NCBI RefSeq assembly: GCF_001421535.1 | Contig: NZ_LMKN01000008.1 | Span: forward strand, 326,855-390,854 | Direction of reading: 5' to 3' | Length of the DNA: 64,000 nucleotides | DNA from: Sphingomonas sp. Leaf20 | GTDB taxonomy: Bacteria > Pseudomonadota > Alphaproteobacteria > Sphingomonadales > Sphingomonadaceae | Notes under the pieces: model-generated | Told to the model about the DNA's origin: nothing | The model's database searches: none | What the model saw: only the letters and a program-made list of their open reading frames with translations | Program-made: the position numbers and the translations under genes | Shown: positions 43,275-51,681 of the stretch, one piece after another | Position numbering within the stretch: the first letter of the stretch is position 1 | How the letters are laid out: each line of letters begins with the position of its first letter

Positions 43275-44417
43275 ATGACGATCTTCTCGCGCTGGTTCCG
43301 GCGTCCCCCAATTCTCGCCGTCGAAACGCCAAAGGGCCCCTGGGGCGGGTCCGGTGACGATACTGGTGCCGAGGGCGGCGGGCCACGCAATCCCTGGGCA
43401 TTGCCGCCCGGCGGACGCAAGGCGACCGCAAAGCCCAGCGCGCTCGACGAGTTCCTGAAAAAGGCGCGTGGCAATGGCGGCGGCGGCGGCGGGGGCGGCG
43501 GTAATTTCGGTGGCCTGCCATCGGGCGCCAATGCGCGCGCGTTGTGGGCGATCGGTGCAGGGATCATCGTGCTGGTGTGGATCCTGTTCACCTCGTTCCA
43601 CCAGATCGGGCCGCAGCAGCGCGGCGTGGTCACCTATTTCGGCAGATATGCCGGCACGCTCGATCCGGGCATCCGCCTGACCCCGCCCGCGCCGATCGCG
43701 AGCGTCGAGGTGGTCGACGTACAGAATATCCGCACCGACAATTTCCCCGTCGGTGATGGCGAGAACCTGACGCTGACCGGTGACCAGAACATCATCGACC
43801 TCGCCTATTCGGTGCGCTGGGACATCGCGGATCCGCGGAATTACGTCTTCCAGCTGGCCGAGCCCAACAACACGGTGCGCGCCGCCGCCGAGAGCGCGAT
43901 GCGCGCGGTGGTCGCGACGACGACGCTGGAGCAGGCGATCGGCACGGGCCGCACGGTGATCGAGCAGCGCGTCGCCGAGCTGACGCAGCAGATCCTCGAT
44001 GATTACAAGTCGGGTGTCCGTATCCAGGGCGTTGCGATCAAGCAGGCGGCAGCGCCGGCGCGGATCGTCGAGGACTTCAACGCGGTGACCGCGGCGCAGC
44101 AGGAGGCGATCGCCAACCTCAACCAGTCGCGTTCCTATGCGCAACAGGTTGTGGCGCGCGCGCAGGGCGAGGCCGCGTCGTTCGACAAGGTGTACGAGCA
44201 GTATCGCCTGGCCCCCGAAGTCACGCGTCGACGGATGTATTACGAGACCATGGAAGCGGTATTGGCCAAGAGCGACAAGACGATCGTCGAGACCCCGGGT
44301 GGCGTCGTGCCGTACCTGCCGTTGCAGAACGGCAAGCGGCTGACCGACCCGCAGGCACCGCGTGCGGCCGAGCCGACACCAGCGCCGGTTCCCGCCCAGC
44401 AGGGGGCAGCGCAGTGA
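43275..44417 (+). CDS. hflK: FtsH protease modulator HflK
   Basis: A 380-residue SPFH-family inner-membrane protein. The N-terminus is Gly/Pro-rich and disordered, with a poly-Gly run near residue 70, then one membrane helix (about 92-113) and a periplasmic SPFH/Band 7 domain (VVTYFGRYAGTLDPGIRLTPP, QNIIDLAYSVRWDI). With HflC it forms a cage around FtsH and controls turnover of membrane proteins. The stop overlaps the GTG start of hflC. Confidence 0.95.
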   Translation: MTIFSRWFRRPPILAVETPKGPWGGSGDDTGAEGGGPRNPWALPPGGRKATAKPSALDEFLKKARGNGGGGGGGGGNFGGLPSGANARALWAIGAGIIVLVWILFTSFHQIGPQQRGVVTYFGRYAGTLDPGIRLTPPAPIASVEVVDVQNIRTDNFPVGDGENLTLTGDQNIIDLAYSVRWDIADPRNYVFQLAEPNNTVRAAAESAMRAVVATTTLEQAIGTGRTVIEQRVAELTQQILDDYKSGVRIQGVAIKQAAAPARIVEDFNAVTAAQQEAIANLNQSRSYAQQVVARAQGEAASFDKVYEQYRLAPEVTRRRMYYETMEAVLAKSDKTIVETPGGVVPYLPLQNGKRLTDPQAPRAAEPTPAPVPAQQGAAQ

Positions 44418-45280
44418 ACGGCGTGAGCATCCGCAACCCGATGGTCGCAGGCGCGATCGCGCTCGTGCTGGTCATCCTGGCGGCCGCGACCTTCGCGATC
44501 GTCCCCGAGACCCAGCAGGCAGTGATCCTGCGGTTCGGTCAGCCGATCCGCACCGTCAACGCCTATGCGCCCAACCAGCCGTTCGGTGACACGGGCGCCG
44601 GGCTGATCGCGCGCGTGCCGTTCATCGACCGCATCGTGTGGATCGACAAGCGCGTGCAGGACATCGAGCTCGACAATACGCTGGTGCTGTCGACCGACCA
44701 GCTGCGGCTCGAGGTCGATGCCTATGCGCGGTACCGCGTCGTCGACCCGCGCAAGATGCGCAATGCGGTCGGCAGCGAGGAACGCATCCCCGACCAGCTG
44801 CGCCCGATTCTCGGGTCCGCGCTGCGCAACGAGCTTGGCAAGCGGCGGTTCGTCGAACTGCTCAGCCCCGAGCGGTCGGAACTGATGGACAATATCCAGA
44901 AGGGGCTGCAGCGAGTCGCAAGCCAGTACGGCGTCGAGATCGTCGATGTCCGCATCAAGCAGGCCAACCTGCCCGTTGGCCTGCCGCTCGAAAGCGCGCT
45001 CAAGCGGATGTCGAGCGCACGCCAGCAGGAGGCGATCACGATCCGTGCCGAGGGTCAGAAGCAGGCGCAGATCGTCCGCGCGCAGGCGGATGCCGACTCG
45101 GCGAAGATCTATGCGGAAAGCTTTGGCAAGGATGCCGATTTCTACGATTTCTACCGCGCGATGCAGTCCTACCGCCACACCTTCGGGGCGGATGGCGGCA
45201 CCCCGCCGGAAGGATCGACGTCGATCATCCTGTCGCCCAACAACAGCTATCTGCGGGAGTTCGAGGGTCGCGGGCGCTAA
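44414..45280 (+). CDS. hflC: FtsH protease modulator HflC
   Basis: A 288-residue SPFH protein, partner of HflK. One N-terminal membrane helix (AGAIALVLVILAAATFAIV) is followed by the Band 7 domain (VILRFGQPIRTVN, VDVRIKQANLPVGLPLESAL) and a coiled region rich in QA and EA. GTG start at 44414 overlaps the hflK stop by 4 bp, indicating coupled translation at equal amounts. The Do-type protease gene follows after 117 bp. Confidence 0.95.
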   Translation: MNGVSIRNPMVAGAIALVLVILAAATFAIVPETQQAVILRFGQPIRTVNAYAPNQPFGDTGAGLIARVPFIDRIVWIDKRVQDIELDNTLVLSTDQLRLEVDAYARYRVVDPRKMRNAVGSEERIPDQLRPILGSALRNELGKRRFVELLSPERSELMDNIQKGLQRVASQYGVEIVDVRIKQANLPVGLPLESALKRMSSARQQEAITIRAEGQKQAQIVRAQADADSAKIYAESFGKDADFYDFYRAMQSYRHTFGADGGTPPEGSTSIILSPNNSYLREFEGRGR

Positions 45281-45397
45281 GGCGCGCCCGTTGCCTTTGG
45301 CGGAACCTTTCCAGCTTCCCCCCTATTCAACCATCGTTCAGCACGTCTCGCCTAACGGCGGTCTGTTTCGAACGATGAAACGAGAGGACAACATCTA

Positions 45398-46951
45398 GTG
45401 CGTTATGCCTACGCCATTACCAGTGCTCTTCTCCTAGGCGGCGCAACCGCGACGCTCGCGCTCCAGCCGGGCACTGCCCAGGTGGCGCAGAACGAACCCG
45501 GGGCGATCCAGGCGGTCTCGCCGAAGCCCGGTGCGCCGATGAGCTTCGCCGACATGGTCGCGCGGCTTCAGCCCGCCGTCGTCAACATTTCGACCAAGCA
45601 GACGATCGTCCAGAAACAGCAGGCCAATCCGTTCGCAGGCACGCCGTTCGGCGACCTGTTCGGCGGCATGGGCGGTGGCCCGCAGGGTGGCCCGCCGGTC
45701 AAGCGCGAGGGCGCGTCGCTCGGCTCGGGCTTCCTGATCTCGCCTGATGGCTATGTCGTCACCAACAACCATGTGATCTCGCCGGGCGCGCAGGGCGCGA
45801 CGGTCGATTCGATCACGGTGACGCTGAGCAACAAGAAGGAATATGTCGCCAAGGTCATCGGCAAGGATCAGGAGTCCGACCTGGCGCTGCTCAAGATCGA
45901 CGCGGCGGACCTGCCCTTCGTGAAGTTCGGCGATTCCAACGGCGCGCGCGTCGGCGACTGGGTGCTCGCGATCGGCGAGCCCTTCGGGCTTGGCGGCACG
46001 GTGACCGCAGGCATCATCTCGGCGATCAACCGCGTCACCGGCCAGGGCGGTGCGTATGACCGCTTCATCCAGACCGACGCGTCGATCAATCAGGGTAATT
46101 CGGGCGGTCCGATGTTCGACCTGAGCGGCAACGTGATCGGCGTGAACTCGCAGATCTTCAGCCAGTCGGGCGGCAATATCGGGATCGGCTTCGCGATTCC
46201 CGCGGCGACCGCCAAGCCGATCATCGCGACCTTCATGAAGGGCGGCACGATCGAGCGCGGCTATATCGGCGTCCAGCTGCAGCCGGGCGGTACGATCAAC
46301 GAGGACACCGCTGCCGCGCTCGGCATCGCCAAGAACCAGGGCGAATTGATCAACGACGTCACCGCGGGCGGGCCTGCGGCAAAGGCCGGTGTGCGTGCGG
46401 GCGACGTCGTCACGCGCGTCAACGGGCAGGCGGTCACGGTCGATCAGTCGCTCTCCTATCTCGTCTCGAACGTGAAGCCCGGCCAGACCGCGCGTCTCGA
46501 CATCCTGCGCAACGGCAAGCCGGCGTCCGCCAACGTGGTCGTCGCACCGCGTCCGAGCGCCGAGAAGCTTGCGGCCACGCTCGGTGGCGACGCGCAGGGC
46601 TTTGGCAGCGAAGACGGTGACGACGACGATACGGGCAGCACGGCCGCTCCCACCGCGGGCGCGGCGCTCGGGATCGGCGTTCAGCCGCTGACCCCGGCGA
46701 TCGCGCAGGCGGTCGGGGTCGATCCGACGACGCAGGGCGTGGTGATCGCGGTCGTCGCACAGACGAGCGATGCGTTCGGCAAGCTCAAGCGTGGCGACGT
46801 GATCATGTCGGTCAACGGCACGCCGGTGCGAACGGCCGCCGACATGCAGACCGCGGTGACCACCGCCAAGACCGCGGGGCGTCCGCAGGTCCTTCTCCAG
46901 GTCAAGCGCGGCCGTGGTCCGGCGCAGTTCCTGCCCGTCAAGATCAAGTAA
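45398..46951 (+). CDS. Periplasmic Do-type serine endoprotease (DegP/MucD family)
   Basis: A 517-residue HtrA protease-chaperone that handles misfolded envelope proteins. The signal peptide is about 1-28. The catalytic triad is His125 (TNNHVIS), Asp161 (SDLALLKID) and Ser235 (QGNSGGPMF). PDZ1 lies at about 285-375 and PDZ2 at about 430-510, separated by an Asp-rich linker (EDGDDDDTG). The GTG start at 45398 follows AGAGGACAACATCTA. A strong terminator follows. The link with hflKC suggests an envelope-quality-control cluster, though a separate promoter is possible in the 117-bp gap. Confidence 0.95.
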   Translation: MRYAYAITSALLLGGATATLALQPGTAQVAQNEPGAIQAVSPKPGAPMSFADMVARLQPAVVNISTKQTIVQKQQANPFAGTPFGDLFGGMGGGPQGGPPVKREGASLGSGFLISPDGYVVTNNHVISPGAQGATVDSITVTLSNKKEYVAKVIGKDQESDLALLKIDAADLPFVKFGDSNGARVGDWVLAIGEPFGLGGTVTAGIISAINRVTGQGGAYDRFIQTDASINQGNSGGPMFDLSGNVIGVNSQIFSQSGGNIGIGFAIPAATAKPIIATFMKGGTIERGYIGVQLQPGGTINEDTAAALGIAKNQGELINDVTAGGPAAKAGVRAGDVVTRVNGQAVTVDQSLSYLVSNVKPGQTARLDILRNGKPASANVVVAPRPSAEKLAATLGGDAQGFGSEDGDDDDTGSTAAPTAGAALGIGVQPLTPAIAQAVGVDPTTQGVVIAVVAQTSDAFGKLKRGDVIMSVNGTPVRTAADMQTAVTTAKTAGRPQVLLQVKRGRGPAQFLPVKIK

Positions 46952-46975
46952 TCCCTCACCGGATTGCGGGATACG

Positions 46976-47010
46976 AAGGACCGTCGCCCCACCGGGCGGC
47001 GGTCCTTTTC
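46976..47010 (+). terminator. Rho-independent terminator after the Do-type protease gene
   Basis: Stem AAGGACCGTCGCCC / GGGCGGCGGTCCTT, short loop, T-rich tail. Confidence 0.88.
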
Positions 47011-47060
47011 CTTTGCGGCGGCCGGGGTTAGGATCGGGTGACGGGTAAGAGGATGAGAGC

Positions 47061-48713
47061 ATGAGCGACGGCATTGTCATCGGCGCCAGCGTGGACGGCA
47101 CACAGCAGACGCTCGAGTTGAAGCGCGCGAACCGCCACGGGCTGATCGCGGGCGCGACGGGCACCGGCAAGACGGTGACGCTGCAGGGGATCATCGAGGG
47201 GTTTTCCGCGCGCGGCGTGCCGTGCTTCGTCGCGGACGTGAAGGGCGACCTGTCGGGGCTCGCCATGGCGGGGTCGCCGACCGCCAAGATGCACGCGGCG
47301 TTCGCCGAGCGCGCGAAGGCGATCGGCGATACCGGTTGGGCCTATGCCGACAACCCCGTGCAGTTCTGGGACCTGTTCGGCGCGCAGGGGCATCCGATCC
47401 GCACCACGATCAGCGAGATGGGGCCGCTGCTGCTCGCGCGGCTGATGGACCTGAACGAGGTGCAGGAGGGCGTGCTGACGATCGCCTTCCATGTCGCGGA
47501 CAAGGAAGGGCTGCTGCTGATCGACCTCGACGACCTGCAGGCGATGCTGACCGAATGTGCGGGGCGTGCCGACGAGCTGACGACGACCTATGGCAATGTG
47601 TCCAAACAGTCGATCGGCGCGATCCAGCGGTCGCTGCTCCAGCTGCGCACGCAGGGCGCGGAGCATTTCTTCGGCGAGCCCGCGCTCGAGATGACCGATT
47701 TCATCGGTGTCGACGACCGGGGGCGGGGGATCGTCAACATCCTTGCCGCGGACAAGCTGATGGCGAGCCCCAAGCTCTATTCGACCTTCCTGCTGTGGCT
47801 GATGAGCGAGCTGTTCGAACAGCTTCCCGAGATCGGCGATCCCGACAAGCCGGTGCTGTGCTTCTTCTTCGACGAGGCGCATCTGCTGTTCGACGAGGCG
47901 CCCAAGGCGCTGCTCGACAAGATCGCGCAGGTCGTGCGGCTGATCCGGTCGAAGGGGGTGGGCGTGTATTTCATCACGCAGAACCCGATCGACATTCCCG
48001 ATACCGTAGCAGGCCAGCTCGGCAACCGGGTGCAGCATGCACTGCGCGCGTTCACGCCGCGCGACCAGGCGGCGGTGCGATCCGCGGCGGAGACGTTCCG
48101 GGCAAATCCGGGCGTCGATGTCGCGACCGCGATCACCGAGCTGAAGGTCGGCGAGGCGTTGGTGTCGCTGTTGCAGCCGGACGGGTCGCCGACGCCGGTC
48201 GAGCGGACGCTGATCCGCCCGCCCGCCTCGCGCGTCGGGCCGATCACGCCGGTCGAGCGCAAGGTGATGATCGAGACCGATGCGATCGGCGCGAAATACG
48301 ACACGGCTTTCGATCGCGAGTCGGCGGAGGAACTGCTGGCGGCGAAGACCGCGGAGGCGAGCGCCGCGGCGGCAGAGGCCAAAGCGACGACCGTGGCGGA
48401 AAAGGCGGCGGCGGCGCAGGCGAAGGTCGACGCGAAGGCGGCGCGGGAGGCGGAGCGCACGCGGGCCGCGGACCAGCGCGAGGCGGACCGGGCGCAGCGC
48501 GATGCCGATCGCGCGGCAGCGAACTCGCCCTGGACCAAGATGGCGACGTCGGCGACGCGTGCGGCGAGCTCGTCGATCGGACGGCAGGTGGCGAACGAGA
48601 TCGGCAAGCAGGTGTTCGGCACGACGCGCCGCCGGTCGCGTGGGGGCGCGTCCGGCGGCGGGTTGGTCGGGAGTGTGTTGCGCGGGGTTCTGGGAGGGTT
48701 GTTTCGGGGGTGA
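47061..48713 (+). CDS. HerA-like ATPase, DUF853 family (YjgR type)
   Basis: A 550-residue P-loop ATPase. Walker A GATGTGKT at residues 31-38, Walker B LCFFFDEAHLLF near 270, and HerA/FtsK-type elements VKGDLSGLAMAG and RSKGVGVYFITQNP. Residues 425-500 are an Ala/Glu/Arg-rich coiled coil and the extreme C-terminus is Gly-rich (GGASGGGLVGSVLRG). HerA-like proteins are DNA-translocating hexamers; the DUF853 branch has no settled function. No NurA nuclease gene is adjacent. ATG at 47061 follows AAGAGGATGAGAGC. Confidence 0.9.
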   Translation: MSDGIVIGASVDGTQQTLELKRANRHGLIAGATGTGKTVTLQGIIEGFSARGVPCFVADVKGDLSGLAMAGSPTAKMHAAFAERAKAIGDTGWAYADNPVQFWDLFGAQGHPIRTTISEMGPLLLARLMDLNEVQEGVLTIAFHVADKEGLLLIDLDDLQAMLTECAGRADELTTTYGNVSKQSIGAIQRSLLQLRTQGAEHFFGEPALEMTDFIGVDDRGRGIVNILAADKLMASPKLYSTFLLWLMSELFEQLPEIGDPDKPVLCFFFDEAHLLFDEAPKALLDKIAQVVRLIRSKGVGVYFITQNPIDIPDTVAGQLGNRVQHALRAFTPRDQAAVRSAAETFRANPGVDVATAITELKVGEALVSLLQPDGSPTPVERTLIRPPASRVGPITPVERKVMIETDAIGAKYDTAFDRESAEELLAAKTAEASAAAAEAKATTVAEKAAAAQAKVDAKAAREAERTRAADQREADRAQRDADRAAANSPWTKMATSATRAASSSIGRQVANEIGKQVFGTTRRRSRGGASGGGLVGSVLRGVLGGLFRG

Positions 48714-48743
48714 TCGGGGTGGGTGTTGCCGCTTCTGCCCTTG

Positions 48744-48848
48744 CCACCCCGGCGGAGGCCGGGGCCCAAATGGCGAGGTCGCTGTAACGGAGTGCCGTCC
48801 GAGGTTATTGCCGTCCCCCAATTGGGCCCCGGCCTTCGCCGGGGTGGT
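48744..48848. repeat. Palindromic repeat, family C copy 2
   Basis: Arms CCACCCCGGCGGAGGCCGGG and GCCCCGGCCTTCGCCGGGGT, inverted around a spacer containing GTAACGGAGTGCCGTC. Confidence 0.85.
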
Positions 48849-48885
48849 GGCGTTGGGGGTGAGTTCGGCGCTTCCCCACCAGGTT

Positions 48886-48933
48886 CACCCGCGAAGGCGG
48901 GTGCCCAGACTGGGTCCCCGCCTTCGCGGGGAC
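48886..48933. repeat. Palindromic repeat, family D copy 1
   Basis: Paired hairpins CACCCGCGAAGGCGGGTG and GTCCCCGCCTTCGCGGGGAC joined by CCCAGACTGG. Copies 2 and 3 lie at 50409-50455 and 50489-50536. Confidence 0.85.
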
Positions 48934-48969
48934 ACAAGGGGAAGCCGGGAGCGTGTGATTCAGCGCATA

Positions 48970-49074
48970 CCACCCCGGCGGAGGCCGGGGCCCAAATGGG
49001 GAGGTTGCGGTAACGGAGCGCCGTCCTGCATCATTGCCGTCCCCCGATGAGCCCGAGCGTTCGCCGAGGTGGTG
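48970..49074. repeat. Palindromic repeat, family C copy 3 (degraded right arm)
   Basis: The left arm and core (GTAACGGAGCGCCGTC) match copy 2, but the right arm reads GAGCCCGAGCGTTCGCCGAG and no longer pairs well, so this copy looks decayed. Confidence 0.78.
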
Positions 49075-49165
49075 GAGGGGGTGGGGTGCTGTGGTATAGA
49101 GCGGCATCGGCACGGGCCGGGCGTTGGCCGGCCCTGTGCACCACGTCTTGCAGAGGTACCCGATC

Positions 49166-50398
49166 ATGTCGCTCGATTTCGAATCCACCACCGACTGGGC
49201 CGCGATCGGCGAGAAGAGCCTCGACGCGGCGATCGAGTTGCGCCGCGCGATCCATGCCGATCCCGAGGTCGGGCTGCACTGCCCGCGCACCTCGGACAAG
49301 GTGAAGGCGGCGCTGGCGGGGCTGCCGCTGGAGATCCGCGAGGGGACGTCCACGACCGGCTTCGTTGCGATCCTGCGCGGCGGGCGTGGCGGCGGTACCG
49401 CAGGCGGCAATGGCCGGACCGTGCTGCTGCGCGGCGACATGGATGCGTTGCCGATGCAGGAAGAGACGGGGCTGCCGTTCGCGTCAAAGGTCGACGGGGC
49501 GATGCATGCGTGCGGGCATGATTCGCATACCGCGATGCTGGTCGGCGCGGCCAAGGCCTTGTGCGCGCGGCGGGACGAGCTGCCCGGCACCGTCGTGTTC
49601 ATGTTCCAGCCGGGCGAGGAGGGGCATCACGGCGCGCGGCACATGATCGCCGACGGGCTGCTCGATGCGCCGCTGCCCGAAGCGGGGTTTGCGCTGCATA
49701 TCTCGCCCAACATGCCGATGGGGCATGTCGTCAGCCGGTCGGGCACGCTGATGGCGTCAACCGACACGCTGCGCGCGACGATCACCGGGCGCGGCGGGCA
49801 TGCGGCGATGCCGCACGACTGCCTCGATCCGCTGCCGATCGCGTGCGAGATCGTTACCGCGCTGCAGACCTATGTCGCGCGACAGGTGGCGGTGACCGAT
49901 CCCGCGGTGCTGTCGATCACCAAGCTGAATGCGGGGAGCGCGCACAACGTCATCCCGTCGAGCGTCGAGATGCTGGGGACGATGCGGACGCTGTCCGAGC
50001 GGACGCGCGAGCAGGTGCGCGCGGCGTTCATCCGGATGGTCGAGGGGATCGCCGCGGCGCACGGCGCGGTGGGAACACCGACGATCGAGGAGGGCTACCC
50101 GGTCACCGTCAACGATTCCCGCGCGACTGAGCTGATCAAGGCGGTGGCGACGACGATCGGCGGCGAGGGCGCGTATCAGGTGATGCCGCCGATGATGGGT
50201 GCGGAGGACTTTTCCTACGTGCTGCAGAAGCTGCCCGGCGCGATGGCGTTCATCGGCGCGGCACCCGAGGGGAGCGACCCGCGGACCAATCCGCCGCTGC
50301 ACAATACGAAGATGACGATCGACGAGCGGGTGATGGCGCACGGGATTGCAGTGCACTGCGCGGTGGCGGAGCGGTTTCTGGCGAACGGGTTCGATTGA
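49166..50398 (+). CDS. M20 family amidohydrolase (hippurate hydrolase/IAA-amino-acid hydrolase type)
   Basis: A 410-residue zinc hydrolase of the M20D group. Metal-binding motifs are LRGDMDALPMQEETG, ACGHDSHTAMLVGAA and QPGEEGHHGARHM, with a C-terminal PPMMGAEDFSYVL that supplies a further ligand. A dimerisation domain lies at about 200-310. It hydrolyses N-acyl amino acids or peptides; the exact substrate is unknown. Start ATG at 49166 follows AGAGG; the upstream frame lacks family support. No signal peptide, so cytoplasmic. Confidence 0.92.
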   Translation: MSLDFESTTDWAAIGEKSLDAAIELRRAIHADPEVGLHCPRTSDKVKAALAGLPLEIREGTSTTGFVAILRGGRGGGTAGGNGRTVLLRGDMDALPMQEETGLPFASKVDGAMHACGHDSHTAMLVGAAKALCARRDELPGTVVFMFQPGEEGHHGARHMIADGLLDAPLPEAGFALHISPNMPMGHVVSRSGTLMASTDTLRATITGRGGHAAMPHDCLDPLPIACEIVTALQTYVARQVAVTDPAVLSITKLNAGSAHNVIPSSVEMLGTMRTLSERTREQVRAAFIRMVEGIAAAHGAVGTPTIEEGYPVTVNDSRATELIKAVATTIGGEGAYQVMPPMMGAEDFSYVLQKLPGAMAFIGAAPEGSDPRTNPPLHNTKMTIDERVMAHGIAVHCAVAERFLANGFD

Positions 50399-50408
50399 GC
50401 GGGCTTTG

Positions 50409-50455
50409 CCCTCCGCAAGCGCGGAGGGCAGACTGGGTCCCCGCCTTCGCGGGGA
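50409..50455. repeat. Palindromic repeat, family D copy 2
   Basis: Hairpins CCCTCCGCAAGCGCGGAGGG and GTCCCCGCCTTCGCGGGGA joined by CAGACTGG. It begins 10 bp after the amidohydrolase stop and may act as its transcript end. Confidence 0.83.
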
Positions 50456-50488
50456 AACAGGCTTTGGGGGGGCACTTGCTCTTCGTGT

Positions 50489-50536
50489 TCTCCCGCGAAG
50501 GCGGGAGCCCAGTCTGTCCCCGCCTTTGCGGGGACA
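50489..50536. repeat. Palindromic repeat, family D copy 3
   Basis: Hairpins TCTCCCGCGAAGGCGGGAG and TCCCCGCCTTTGCGGGGACA joined by CCCAGTCTG. It ends 10 bp before the stop of the oxygenase gene on the other strand. Confidence 0.83.
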
Positions 50537-50546
50537 GGAGCGCCGG

Positions 50547-51503
50547 TTACTTCTTGATCAGGCCGATCTCTACCAGGCGTTCGTGGAGATAGTCGTGCGC
50601 GGTGATCGGGGTCGGGTAGCGGTTGGGGTTTTCCGCGGTGATCGTCGCCGGGAGCGTCTCGATCAGGAAATCGGGCGCGGGATGCAGGAAGAACGGCATC
50701 GAGTAGCGCGAATGGCCGCGGCGCTCGGGCGGCGGGTTGACGACGCGGTGCGTGGTCGAGGGCAGGACGTGGTTGGTCAGCCGCTGGAGCATGTCGCCGA
50801 CATTGACGACCATCGCGCCCTCGGGCGGCTTGATCGACAGCCAGCGGCCGTTGGCGCGGTCGAGCAGTTCGAGGCCCGCCTCCTCCGCACCGAGCAGCAG
50901 CGTGATGAGGTTGATGTCCTCATGCGCGCCGGCGCGAACGCCCTCGGCATCGACGGGGATCGGCGGGTAATGGAGCAGGCGCAGCACGCTGTTGCCGTCC
51001 TTGACCGCAGCGTCGAACCAGTCGGGTGCAAGCTTCAGGTGGCGTGCGATCGCGGAAAGCAATTTGTCGCCCGCGGTGTCGAACGCCTTGAACAGGTCGA
51101 GAAAGACCGGCTTGAATCCCTCGGGCCGGGTCGGCCAGACATTGGGCGACATCTGCGCTTCGTAGCGGTGGCCGGCGGGCAGCTCACGGCCGACATGCCA
51201 GAATTCCTTCAGATCGACGACCTTGGCGTCCTTCGCGATCTCGGTTTTGAAGGGCGTGTAGCCGCGCGCGCCGCCGCCGCCGGGCGCGAAATAGCCGCGC
51301 TTCTCGTCCTCGGGCAGGTCGAACAGCGCCTTGGTCTCGGCCCAGGCCTGGTCGATCAGATCGGTCGGGATGCCGTGATCGGCGACGATCGCAAAGCCGA
51401 AGCGTTCGAACGAGTTGCCGAGCGCGGCGGCAAAGCCATCGGGGTCGCGCGCCTGATCGGCGAGGCTGAGCGTGGGAACCTGGGCGGCGGGGGTATCGAG
51501 CAT
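50547..51503 (-). CDS. Isopenicillin N synthase-like 2-oxoglutarate/Fe(II) oxygenase
   Basis: A 318-residue non-haem iron oxygenase. The N-terminal DIOX_N part (FGFAIVADHGIP) is followed by a jelly roll with the facial triad: His and Asp in AHEDINLITLL and the distal His in STTHRVVNPP; RYSMPFF carries the Arg-x-Ser that holds 2-oxoglutarate. Bacterial members of this branch have unknown substrates; nothing nearby suggests an antibiotic pathway. The start at 51503 matches the family N-terminus; the frame continues upstream without support. Confidence 0.9.
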   Translation of the reverse strand: MLDTPAAQVPTLSLADQARDPDGFAAALGNSFERFGFAIVADHGIPTDLIDQAWAETKALFDLPEDEKRGYFAPGGGGARGYTPFKTEIAKDAKVVDLKEFWHVGRELPAGHRYEAQMSPNVWPTRPEGFKPVFLDLFKAFDTAGDKLLSAIARHLKLAPDWFDAAVKDGNSVLRLLHYPPIPVDAEGVRAGAHEDINLITLLLGAEEAGLELLDRANGRWLSIKPPEGAMVVNVGDMLQRLTNHVLPSTTHRVVNPPPERRGHSRYSMPFFLHPAPDFLIETLPATITAENPNRYPTPITAHDYLHERLVEIGLIKK

Positions 51504-51681
51504 GTATCGGTGTCCGGATAAGGGAGCACCGATATAGCGACGCGCGCGCGTGCTGCCAAATGCCGGCATGCCGAATGCGCGCGGCCGCAAACATCTGGGG
51601 TCGTTAGGTTCCTCACCTCGTACGCAGACACCGGGGCGCGGGTTACGCGGCGTTCGATAAGCGGGTAAGGGCGGCGGCATC

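Larger units (their letters stand above)
48714..49165. other. Repeat-filled gap (452 bp)
   Basis: Holds two family C copies with a family D copy between them. The last ~90 bp before 49166 are unique and should contain the promoter of the amidohydrolase gene. No gene seen. Confidence 0.7.

Noticed and set aside
48714-49165. Possible CRISPR-like array from repeated hairpins
   Set aside because: Repeats are palindromic, of two different families and irregularly spaced, with no cas genes nearby.
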